From: a virus
Strand: one strand, 5' to 3'
Virus record (IMG/VR): IMGVR_UViG_3300036852_000324
Span: 1 to 52,070 of that record
Length of the DNA: 52,070 nt
The notes under the pieces are model-generated. The model saw only the letters and a list, made by a program, of their open reading frames with translations, searched no databases and was not told the origin of the DNA. Shown piece by piece: positions 40,760 to 47,990 of this stretch (the stretch's first letter is position 1; every line of letters starts with the position of its first letter). Made by a program: the position numbers and the translations under genes.

Positions 40760-41064
40760 GCTCCGAGCCTTTCCAATACGGCGGTCACCGCCGCGATTCT
40801 GAATTCTTCGTTGTCCAGATCTTCAGGATTCCACTGGATGTCATGGAAGTTGCCATCCCGATCGATGACCCCCTCATCCATGTCCTGGCCCGCGAGTCTG
40901 GCGCCGATCAGTTCAGCGCGGAGCGCCAGCCTATCCCATCGAGCGCGCCACTCATCTCGCTTCGATGCGAGCAGGAGATTTTCTGCGACCTTTGACTCTG
41001 CGATTTTCATCCTGGCCGCGTGTCCAGCTTGGTACTCGCAGATCTTCCCCTCGTCGGCCATCAT
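40756..41064 (-). CDS. coiled-coil protein, function unknown
   Basis: A 102-residue helical protein (MMADEGKICEYQAGHAARMK and on), acidic C-terminus. ATGA overlaps both neighbours in the replication operon. No motif recognised. Confidence 0.58.
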   Translation of the reverse strand: MMADEGKICEYQAGHAARMKIAESKVAENLLLASKRDEWRARWDRLALRAELIGARLAGQDMDEGVIDRDGNFHDIQWNPEDLDNEEFRIAAVTAVLERLGA

Positions 41065-41330
41065 CGCCTCACGATCAGTTGGCTGGTTCTGGTCTCCAGG
41101 AGTAGAACGATCAGGCGGTCTAGGGTGCCGCCTGGGAGCGATTCGACCAGGGCATCGCGTATCGCGCGCGCCTCGAAGTCGAAATCGATACGATCGACGA
41201 TCTTCGGTGGATCGTCCGGTGGATTGATTCCCACCAGTAGCGGGTTATCAAGTCCCACCTGTATTGTAGTAGTTGGGATATTCTGGTGACCGATTGGTTC
41301 CGCCTTGTGCACCCTGACGATGGCAATCAC
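41061..41330 (-). CDS. 89-residue protein, function unknown
   Basis: GTG start overlapping the previous TGA. Beta-rich N-terminal half with NPPDDPPKIVDRIDF, then helix. Possibly nucleic-acid associated given its operon. No family recognised. Confidence 0.55.
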   Translation of the reverse strand: MIAIVRVHKAEPIGHQNIPTTTIQVGLDNPLLVGINPPDDPPKIVDRIDFDFEARAIRDALVESLPGGTLDRLIVLLLETRTSQLIVRR

Positions 41331-41584
41331 GGAATCACCTCGAACCTTCCATCTTTGTTGCGCAGCACATAGCCCTTGCTCTCGGCCGAGAGCAGTGCGC
41401 TACGCACCGCGGTGTTGCTGCGCGGGGGTCGACACAGCGCTGCGAGCTGGTCGCAGGTCGGCGCCTCCTTGCGGTACTCGTACCATCGCATCAGGACCAG
41501 CATGTAGTACTGCTCTCGACGAGAAAGCGTCTCGCGCGCGGGCCGAGGGGGCGGCGGGATCTTGGGTAGCGTCGGATTCTTCAC
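41327..41584 (-). CDS. winged-helix DNA-binding protein
   Basis: An 85-residue protein with GTG start at 41584, chosen because GGAGGAG lies 9 bases upstream and the codon overlaps the preceding TGA. Residues about 20-80 (LSRREQYYMLVLMRWYEYRK, TCDQLAALC, SALLSAESKGYV) form a LexA/MarR-like winged helix. Plausible regulator of the replication operon or the divergent RecT operon. Confidence 0.65.
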   Translation of the reverse strand: MKNPTLPKIPPPPRPARETLSRREQYYMLVLMRWYEYRKEAPTCDQLAALCRPPRSNTAVRSALLSAESKGYVLRNKDGRFEVIP

Positions 41585-41718
41585 TTGCGGTAGCTCCTCC
41601 TTCCCTCCCTGAATGCAATTAAGAAGTCTCGCCACATCCACTGTGGCCACCAATAAATGCACATCGGGATCGCGAGAGCGAACACGGCGATTGTGCGAAG
41701 CCTCGTCTTGCGGTCCAT
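41581..41718 (-). CDS. 45-residue membrane protein, leaderless operon start
   Basis: MDRKTRLRTIAVFALAIPMC then IYWWPQWMWRDFLIAFREGR, one hydrophobic span with a Trp-rich interface and basic ends. First gene of the replication operon, its ATG lies 9 bases beyond the promoter -10. It may tether the replication apparatus to the membrane; untested. Confidence 0.55.
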   Translation of the reverse strand: MDRKTRLRTIAVFALAIPMCIYWWPQWMWRDFLIAFREGRRSYRK

Positions 41719-41727
41719 GCTAGAAAA

Positions 41728-41756
41728 GTAGTACACAGCTTTCACGCGGACGTCAA
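41728..41756 (-). promoter_or_regulatory. leftward replication promoter
   Basis: Minus strand TTGACG (41756-41751), exactly 17 bases, TACTAC (41733-41728), then 9 bases to the ATG at 41718, with no Shine-Dalgarno. The segment CTGTGTACTACTTTTCT is nearly repeated upstream of the gene ending at 47657 (CTATGTACTAGTTTTCT). Confidence 0.72.
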
Positions 41757-41782
41757 CCACCGCAACCTGGAGCACCGAGATC

Positions 41783-43234
41783 GTGACCACACCGAACGAG
41801 TCCAACCCCTCAACGTCGCTCGCGCTTTCCGAGCGAAACCAAAAACTGCAACACGTGCGCGATGAGATGGCGCCCGGCGCGCGTCCTGGCGCGATCGTGC
41901 CGCGCTCCTTCGCGGAGCTGGAGCTGATGTGCAAAGCGCTGGCTGCCGCTGACCTTGCGCCCAAGCACCTGCGCGGAAAACCGACGGACATGGCGCTCGT
42001 CATCATGACCGGCGCCGAGGTCGGACTTCCCCCGATGGCCTCCCTGCGGCTTTATACGACCTGGGACGGCGTCCCCCGGCTGATGGCCGAGGGCATGCGA
42101 GCCATCATCCTGGCCCACCCTGAATGCGAGTGGTTCCGTCGGGTGCGCGGGGACGAGACGCAGAGCGTGTGGTCGACGAAGCGCCGCGGGCAGCCGGAGC
42201 AGACCGTTACGTGGACGATCGAGCGGGCCAAGCGCGCGGGCCTCCTCGGCAAGGAGAACTGGATGAAGTACCCCGAGGACATGCTTTCCGCGCGCGCGTC
42301 CATGCAGCTCGCTCGGCTCGAGTGGCCGGATGTCGTGGCCGGCATGGTGTCGCGCGAGGAGGCGTTCGACGGAGACTTCATCGACGTCACGGAGTCCCGG
42401 TCGAACGGGCAAGCATTCACGGCACCGATCGCCATGGCCCCGTCGGTCGACAGCATGGAACTTCGCGCTGCAGTGGCGCAGCTTCCGAAGGACGCGGGCC
42501 GGATTGTCGCGGAGCCGGCGCCGGTTCAGGTCCATGCCCTCGGGGTCGCTGGTCCGGTGGGAACCACGGCGCCGACGCCCCAGGAGGGCGTACCCGTCCA
42601 GAAGGGCAAGCGCGCCGCGACCCCTACTCCGCCGGCGACCTCGAGCGCACCCTCCGGTTCGCCGGCTCCCTCGTCGTCTCCTGCCTCAAGCGCCTCGGCG
42701 TCGACCCCGGCAGCTGCCGCATTGTCCGCGGCGACGGCGACACCTACGACATCGTCGCCGAGTAAGCTCGAATCGGCCATCGCGACGGTCGAGGCGAAGG
42801 ACCGATTCGGGCAGACGATCGCGGTGGACCCTACGCCGCCCGGTTCGAGCACGGGGCCTACGCCGTCGACCGGATCGGCATCACCATCGACCGGGAATCC
42901 TCCCTCTGGTGCCGCCCCGGGCCCCGCATCTGCGCCGACTGCCCCAACAACCTCTCTTGCTGTCGAAGACGAGGGCGGATTCGCCGATGACCCGGAGGAC
43001 TCGGCACCGCCGGTGGATGCCCAGGTTCCGCTCGGGAAGCTCCTCGTCGATTTCCACAAATGGCTGGCGGAATGCAAGACCCAGCGAGATCTCCAGGCCG
43101 GCTTCCCGAAGTGGAAGCTGTGGACCAAGGAGCGGGTCCAGCAGCACAACGACGACCGCTTCACCAAGGAGGGCGCCGGTACGGAGATGATGCAGGTTGC
43201 TTATGCGACCAGAAAGAGCCAGGTTCCGGCATGA
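41783..43234 (+). CDS. RecT-family single-strand annealing protein
   Basis: A 483-residue GTG-start protein. RecT core in residues about 1-200: MTGAEVGLPPMASLRLYTTW, then ENWMKYPEDMLSARASMQLA. A Pro/Ser/Thr/Ala-rich disordered stretch of about 150 residues follows, then a C-terminal helical domain (VDFHKWLAECKTQRDLQAGF). It would anneal resected ends made by the exonuclease four genes downstream. GGAG lies about 10 bases before the start. Confidence 0.85.
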   Translation: MTTPNESNPSTSLALSERNQKLQHVRDEMAPGARPGAIVPRSFAELELMCKALAAADLAPKHLRGKPTDMALVIMTGAEVGLPPMASLRLYTTWDGVPRLMAEGMRAIILAHPECEWFRRVRGDETQSVWSTKRRGQPEQTVTWTIERAKRAGLLGKENWMKYPEDMLSARASMQLARLEWPDVVAGMVSREEAFDGDFIDVTESRSNGQAFTAPIAMAPSVDSMELRAAVAQLPKDAGRIVAEPAPVQVHALGVAGPVGTTAPTPQEGVPVQKGKRAATPTPPATSSAPSGSPAPSSSPASSASASTPAAAALSAATATPTTSSPSKLESAIATVEAKDRFGQTIAVDPTPPGSSTGPTPSTGSASPSTGNPPSGAAPGPASAPTAPTTSLAVEDEGGFADDPEDSAPPVDAQVPLGKLLVDFHKWLAECKTQRDLQAGFPKWKLWTKERVQQHNDDRFTKEGAGTEMMQVAYATRKSQVPA

Positions 43235-43425
43235 CGCTTGGAGAGAAGATGGTATGGGCTGTTGCGTTTGTGAGCGGCTGCCGGGACAGCTATCTGCATC
43301 CCGGCGACGCATGTGATCTCGCGGATTCCCTCGTCGCAAAACTCCGGTTTGGAGGACGCGGGGATGGCTGGTCTGAGATGGTCGAGACCGCGGATGCGGC
43401 CTCAGATCGAGGGGATAAGTCATGA
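43231..43425 (+). CDS. 64-residue protein, function unknown
   Basis: MTLGEKMVWAVAFVSGCRDS, then a short helix and a charged tail. Fits between neighbours by ATGA overlaps. The N-terminal pattern is common in small phage proteins of unknown function. Confidence 0.55.
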   Translation: MTLGEKMVWAVAFVSGCRDSYLHPGDACDLADSLVAKLRFGGRGDGWSEMVETADAASDRGDKS

Positions 43426-43907
43426 CCCGTGCCGTCCTATACATGGCGCATGCGCTCCGCCCGTCAGAGGACGAGATCAAGGCGCAGGAGTCCATACTCG
43501 CGCCAGATCGCACCCCCGACCGGGCCATCGAGATGGCGTACGAGGCCAATATCCGACGATCGATGAGATGGCTCACCTGGCTCCGCCGGAGCTTTCCGGA
43601 GACCACGTTCATAGCTCCGTGGATCGCAGCGGTTCAGTCCGGCGAGGATGACTCCGACACAGCACAGCGCGAGTCTGGCCTCGTGGACGCGTGCGCCGTC
43701 ATCGAGCGCTGCGACGGGATCGTGCTGTGCGGAGGTCGGATCTCGATGGGGATGCGGAGAGAGATGGAGCACGGCACGAAACGAGACGAGGAAGATCGTG
43801 TACCGTTCGAGGTCTACGACCTGACACGGTGGTCGATGATCGATCCCGGTCCTCCGCTGCGTCCGGCGATAGACTTCGCTCAGTGGTATAGCGAGTTCGG
43901 GTCATGA
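43422..43907 (+). CDS. SLOG/deoxyribosyltransferase-like protein
   Basis: A 161-residue protein. N-terminal strand AVLYMAHALRPSED and later DGIVLCGGRISMGMRREMEH resemble the nucleoside 2-deoxyribosyltransferase/SLOG (DUF4406-type) fold, where the Gly loop binds nucleotides. It sits inside the recombination operon. It is a second SLOG-like gene in this genome. Possible nucleotide salvage or signal-binding role. Confidence 0.62.
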   Translation: MTRAVLYMAHALRPSEDEIKAQESILAPDRTPDRAIEMAYEANIRRSMRWLTWLRRSFPETTFIAPWIAAVQSGEDDSDTAQRESGLVDACAVIERCDGIVLCGGRISMGMRREMEHGTKRDEEDRVPFEVYDLTRWSMIDPGPPLRPAIDFAQWYSEFGS

Positions 43908-43984
43908 GGGTGAAGATCTTCGGATACCTCGACGCCTGGCAGAGCGTGCGGAACCGCATGCGGCATCGGTGGAGCTGGGCGTGA
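43904..43984 (+). CDS. 26-residue basic microprotein
   Basis: MRVKIFGYLDAWQSVRNRMR then HRWSWA. ATGA overlap at its start and GTGA overlap with the exonuclease at its end. Aromatic and basic, perhaps nucleic-acid binding or just a coupling peptide that delivers ribosomes to the next GTG. Confidence 0.42.
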   Translation: MRVKIFGYLDAWQSVRNRMRHRWSWA

Positions 43985-45252
43985 GGATCACGGGATCTAA
44001 GGTCCACCGCGTATGGAAGTGCCAGGCCTCCGCCGTGCTGCCTCAGCTCGAGACCGATGATAGCCGGTTCGAGCCCGCAAGAAACAAGGGCAAGGCGATC
44101 CACGCGTTCCTGGAGACGGTAAAAACGCTGGGGAGATCCGGGGCGCTCGCCGCTGCCCCCGAGGATCTCCTGCCGCTGCTGGAGGCGCTGGATCTGGAAG
44201 ACCTCCCGGTCGGCCTGGCTTGCGAGGTCGCCTTCGCCTGGAACTGGCGAGACCACACCGCGCGCGAGCTGGGGCGAAGCCCGAATCTTCCGAGGCGAGT
44301 CGACGGCGGGGTCGACTACGACGCCATGGGCGTGAACTGGGGGTGCGAGATCCCGGGGACATACGACGTGGTGGGGGTACAGGGCGAGTTCGGCGAGGCC
44401 CAGACACGCGGATACCTCGGAGACTACAAGAGCGGGCATTCGAAGCATCCCGCGCCTGACATGTTCGGCCAGACCCTACTCGGCGCGCTGTGCGTACGCG
44501 CCGTGTACGGCTGCGACGCTGTGGTGGTCGAACTGATCCATATCCACGACAACGGCGGCCACTACAAGGCACGCCGGACCGTCAACGAGTGGGACCTCGA
44601 CATCTTCGCGCGCGAGATCGAGAACGCCATGTCCCCGTACGCTACTCCGACTCCGCGCGAGGGACCGCACTGCGACTACTGCCCGGCTTTCAAGGCGTGC
44701 CCCGCGAAGATCGGACTCGTTCGGAGCATCCCGGAGAAGCTTCTCGAGCTGGGTATCCGACCGGGGTCCGTCGTGGACGAGGCCGGCGTCGAGCAGAATG
44801 CTCTGGTCTTGACGCCGGGCATGCTGACGATCCGCAATGCCGCAGCGGCCTGGATGACGCTCGAGCTGATCGCGGACGTCGTGAACCGGGCCAAGGACGA
44901 GGTCATCGGAATCGCGGCCATGGAGGAGATCCCGTTGCCCGACGGACGAGTCATCGGTCGCCTGGTGACCGAGAAGCGGTCGGTCGACGGCAGGATCGCG
45001 GCCGAGGTCCTCGAGTCACGCTACGGACGGGAGACCAGGGACGAGTTCGTAGAGCCGCACGTGACCATGACCTCGTTGAGACAGGCGGCGGTCAAGAACA
45101 AGGCTGCTTCGGAGAAGATCGCGACCAAGAACAAGACGGGAGCCTTCGACAAGCTACTGCTCGCGATCGAGCAGAAGGGGGGCGTCCAGGTCAACGTGAC
45201 CGACGCGATCAGGCCCCACGTCCCGAAGAAAAAGCGGCTGACGGGCGGCTAG
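43981..45252 (+). CDS. PD-(D/E)XK exonuclease (RecB/Cas4-like)
   Basis: A 423-residue GTG-start nuclease. GYLGDYKSGH is the D...(E/D)xK active-site motif; the early RNKGKAIHAFLETV helix (H-x3 motif) and CDYCPAFKACP match RecB-family nucleases with a C-terminal Fe-S-like cysteine cluster. Paired with RecT it would resect double-strand ends for annealing recombination and concatemer formation. Its stop shares CTAG with the convergent RiPP-like gene. Confidence 0.82.
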   Translation: MRITGSKVHRVWKCQASAVLPQLETDDSRFEPARNKGKAIHAFLETVKTLGRSGALAAAPEDLLPLLEALDLEDLPVGLACEVAFAWNWRDHTARELGRSPNLPRRVDGGVDYDAMGVNWGCEIPGTYDVVGVQGEFGEAQTRGYLGDYKSGHSKHPAPDMFGQTLLGALCVRAVYGCDAVVVELIHIHDNGGHYKARRTVNEWDLDIFAREIENAMSPYATPTPREGPHCDYCPAFKACPAKIGLVRSIPEKLLELGIRPGSVVDEAGVEQNALVLTPGMLTIRNAAAAWMTLELIADVVNRAKDEVIGIAAMEEIPLPDGRVIGRLVTEKRSVDGRIAAEVLESRYGRETRDEFVEPHVTMTSLRQAAVKNKAASEKIATKNKTGAFDKLLLAIEQKGGVQVNVTDAIRPHVPKKKRLTGG

Positions 45253-45446
45253 CCGTCGATCCCGCAGCTCGATGCGCAGCTGCGCTGGATGCTGGTGTTG
45301 GATGGGCACCAGTAGACGATCGATTCGATCTCGGTATTGGTGACGACGTCCCCGTCGCCTCCGACCACTACTCTGAGCTGCGCCGCCGACAGGTCACGAA
45401 TCGTATCGCTCGTCAGGGCCAGCCTTGCCACCTTGGTCTTTTTCAT
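45249..45446 (-). CDS. RiPP (class I lanthipeptide-like) precursor peptide
   Basis: A 65-residue peptide. Residues about 6-30 (VARLALTSDTIRDLSAAQLR then VVVGG) match the leader type 'L.L...TIR.Ls..eL..v.GG' found on class I lanthipeptide and related precursors, ending in double Gly. The putative core has Cys at 47, 57 and 61 amid many Ser/Thr (WCPSNTSIQRSCASSCGIDG). No LanB, LanC, protease or transporter is present here, so host enzymes would be needed. Upstream gene ends 22 bases before. Ribosome site is weak. Confidence 0.72.
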   Translation of the reverse strand: MKKTKVARLALTSDTIRDLSAAQLRVVVGGDGDVVTNTEIESIVYWCPSNTSIQRSCASSCGIDG

Positions 45447-45468
45447 GCGTCGGCATGTTGCCACCGAC

Positions 45469-45783
45469 CTACAGCATTGGTCGACAGCGCCATGCGGCAA
45501 TCTGATCCCGATAGGGAACGTCGAGACTCCTTAGCCAGATCGCGGACTTACCGACCGCCATAGGCGCGGGGCCGACCACCCAGTGCTCGCCGCGGGCCAG
45601 TCCATCTGCAATCTGGTCGACCGGGGCTCCGTTGTGCCACCCGATCAGTACAGGCCAGCGCTCGTAAATCGGTAGCGCCGGCGTTCGTAGCGTGTGGTCG
45701 TAGATCCGTGTATTGACCCGTGGGGCCTGAACTGGATCATCTTCGTAGTCGTATAGGACTGGCAGCCTGGACGTCCTAGCCAT
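45469..45783 (-). CDS. 104-residue protein next to RiPP-like gene
   Basis: MARTSRLPVLYDYEDDPVQA, then a beta/helix mix with HWVVGPAPMAVGKSAIWLRS. Start follows AAAGGA inside the previous gene. Immediately upstream of and probably co-transcribed with the RiPP-like precursor. Not recognised as a RiPP enzyme. Confidence 0.55.
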   Translation of the reverse strand: MARTSRLPVLYDYEDDPVQAPRVNTRIYDHTLRTPALPIYERWPVLIGWHNGAPVDQIADGLARGEHWVVGPAPMAVGKSAIWLRSLDVPYRDQIAAWRCRPML

Positions 45784-45958
45784 TGGCCAATCCTTTCAGA
45801 TCCTGAGGGATTACAATCTCTGCGATTCGACGCGCCTCCATGGAGATCTGATTCATGGAATATTCAGAACCTGTGGACTTTAGTAAAATATGGCAAGCAT
45901 GAGATAGAAGGTCTGCGCACAAGCGAACCTCTGTTATCTGAGCTGGGGTTAGTTTCAT
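45776..45958 (-). CDS. 60-residue helical protein
   Basis: MKLTPAQITEVRLCADLLSH, fully helical. Starts ATGG overlapping the prior stop region; the AAGGAG ribosome site is encoded in the 3' end of the upstream gene. No family. Confidence 0.55.
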   Translation of the reverse strand: MKLTPAQITEVRLCADLLSHACHILLKSTGSEYSMNQISMEARRIAEIVIPQDLKGLANG

Positions 45959-46164
45959 GGCGACTCCTTCGCGGCGCGGGCGTTGATGATGTCGACACAC
46001 CTCCGCCGGTTTGCTTGCTTGCCTCGTTCGGTCCGCGACCACAGCGCGCGATGGGCAATGACGTGAATCGGGATCCCCCGCCACAACTCGCGCCTGAAAT
46101 CAGACTGACCAAGATTCCGCACCATCGCGTCCGTCAGCGTCTCCGGTGTGACTGGCCTACCCAC
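45955..46164 (-). CDS. 69-residue basic protein with INARAAKE end
   Basis: GTG start at 46164, preceded by GGAGGT 5 bases away. Basic helix-turn-helix-like stretch (HVIAHRALWSRTERGKQANR). Ends in INARAAKESP, whose codons are duplicated at the end of the next upstream gene. Possible small DNA-binding protein. Confidence 0.55.
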   Translation of the reverse strand: MGRPVTPETLTDAMVRNLGQSDFRRELWRGIPIHVIAHRALWSRTERGKQANRRRCVDIINARAAKESP

Positions 46165-46375
46165 GGTCCACCTCCTTCGCGGCGCGGGCGTTGATGCGAC
46201 CAGCCTCGGCGCCGATCTCATCTGCGATCGCGTCCATCCGATCTGCATCGGCACACAGCGACGCGATTCCCTCTGGGTCGTGTCCCTTGTCGTGGCGGTA
46301 CATGTCGGCGTGGTCGTAGATCGCCGATGCAACTGCCCCGGCGAGGTCGATCGGTATGGCGATCGTGACCTTCAC
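46157..46375 (-). CDS. 72-residue protein with INARAAKE end
   Basis: GTG start at 46375 overlapping the previous TGA (GTGA). Sequence [20 protein letters not shown] then an acidic His/Asp-rich part. Ends in INARAAKEVDRG; a 24-base segment here (46173-46196) is identical to 45965-45988 in the downstream gene. Confidence 0.58.
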   Translation of the reverse strand: MKVTIAIPIDLAGAVASAIYDHADMYRHDKGHDPEGIASLCADADRMDAIADEIGAEAGRINARAAKEVDRG

Positions 46376-46499
46376 TGCCACACCATGTATAGCTGACGCT
46401 GCGCCCATGCCATATACGCGGCCCTGCGAACTGGCTCTCCTGCGTATTCGGTAAGGTTATCGATGGCCACCCACAGGCAGCCGGCAATGAAGTCTGTGA

Positions 46500-46503
<4 letters not shown>
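46372..46503 (-). CDS. 43-residue protein, function unknown
   Basis: [20 protein letters not shown] then [21 protein letters not shown] partly hydrophobic helix followed by a basic helix. ATGA overlap upstream and GTGA downstream. Confidence 0.5.
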
Positions 46504-47080
<577 letters not shown>

Positions 47081-47096
47081 GAATCCTCTTTTGACT

Positions 47097-47167
47097 TGTG
47101 CAATCAAGCACATGGTTTGGTTGACGATCTGGGGTCTGTCGGGAATCGGAGTCGGACTCCGGTGCCC
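47097..47167 (-). promoter_or_regulatory. conserved leader element, copy 1
   Basis: Contains a 5-bp hairpin TGTGC/GCACA (47097-47112), the core GCACATGGTTTGGT (plus-strand notation) and a second stem CGGAG/CTCCG (47147-47161) flanked by GGG...CCC. The same three parts in the same order occur at 49768-49836. It lies just before a start codon and may act as promoter or mRNA leader control. Confidence 0.6.
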
Positions 47168-47181
47168 TGCAGGCTACGAGT

Positions 47182-47496
47182 TCAGTCGATGCGATTCGGC
47201 CGTGCCGCGCTGCGTAGATCCTCGATGTACACGCGGCCAGCCTCGGTGATCTGACGGGCGTATGGGTCGTACTGGTTTCCGCGCGGCTTGGACGTGAGAC
47301 CCTTGGCGTCGAGCGCCTTGATAGAGGCGACAACACCGGCTCCGTGCACGTAGAAATCAGCCACGCTGCCGTCGATGGCGATGTAGCGCTCGGTGCGCTC
47401 CCTTGGTACCCAGTAGCGCTTAACGATTCCATCGTCCCACAGAGTGGCCTCGTCGATTATGCAGAGCATGGCGAGCTGATTCGGCGATAGCTTCAT
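47182..47496 (-). CDS. winged-helix-like protein
   Basis: A 104-residue protein starting MKLSPNQLAMLCIIDEATLW (ATGA overlap upstream). The C-terminal part (DAKGLTSKPRGNQYDPYARQ then ITEAGRVYIEDL) is the wing and terminal helix of a winged-helix fold widespread in phage regulatory genes. Likely DNA binding. Confidence 0.6.
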   Translation of the reverse strand: MKLSPNQLAMLCIIDEATLWDDGIVKRYWVPRERTERYIAIDGSVADFYVHGAGVVASIKALDAKGLTSKPRGNQYDPYARQITEAGRVYIEDLRSAARPNRID

Positions 47497-47657
47497 GGCT
47501 CCTCGCATTCACCGTCGTTGTCCTCCGGCGTGAGGTCCCGGTCGTCCAGGCAATCCCGGTAGTCCTGCAGCGCCTCCGCGCGGGCCATCTGCGCTGGACT
47601 CGGTCTCACCGGTGCCGGGTACAGCAGGGCAAGTATCATAGCTATCGACTTACTCAT
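47493..47657 (-). CDS. 54-residue protein with hydrophobic N-terminus
   Basis: MSKSIAMILALLYPAPVRPS looks like a signal or anchor, followed by an acidic region (DCLDDRDLTPEDNDGECEEP). Possibly secreted or membrane-linked. Start has GGATAGGG ahead of it. Confidence 0.52.
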   Translation of the reverse strand: MSKSIAMILALLYPAPVRPSPAQMARAEALQDYRDCLDDRDLTPEDNDGECEEP

Positions 47658-47707
47658 CGCGTCCACCCTATCCTGGTTTGATGTCAGAAAACTAGTACAT
47701 AGTTTGT

Positions 47708-47757
47708 CTTGCGTTGGTCCAGCGCCGGAAGAGTTCCGGCGCTCGATTGGGCGCAAG
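47708..47757. repeat. strong two-part hairpin between operon segments
   Basis: AGCGCCGGAA (47721-47730) and TTCCGGCGCT (47734-47743) form a perfect 10-bp stem with a GAG loop. CTTGCG (47708-47713) and CGCAAG (47752-47757) form an outer stem. No T-run on either side. May end or attenuate transcription between the genes at 47769 and 47657, or be a processing site. Confidence 0.6.
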
Positions 47758-47768
47758 GCCCGGGTCGG

Positions 47769-47990
47769 CTACGGCTTGAGGATTCCTCTCCTCAGGTAGA
47801 TTGGTCGGCAATACTCGTGAGCATCGTCGGCCGAGTTTCTGCCAATCCGCCATTTGCGGCGGATCAGATAGCCACGCCGATACAGCGCGGCCAGCGTGAC
47901 GCGCTGTCCATTTCCCTCCGCCCGGTGCCATTCGCCGGTCGCATTGGTATGCCCGACCGAATACAACACGGATGCCATTCTCGCGGTCAC
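47769..47990 (-). CDS. small winged-helix-like protein
   Basis: A 73-residue GTG-start protein overlapping the previous TGA (GTGA). TLAALYRRGYLIRRKWRIGR suggests a helix-wing DNA-binding pattern. Function unknown. Confidence 0.52.
   Translation of the reverse strand: MTARMASVLYSVGHTNATGEWHRAEGNGQRVTLAALYRRGYLIRRKWRIGRNSADDAHEYCRPIYLRRGILKP

Noticed and set aside
47097-47180. Possible tRNA fragment (paired stems near 47.1 and 49.8 kb)
   Set aside because: No T-loop consensus, no acceptor-stem pairing and no anticodon arm; treated as regulatory hairpins.
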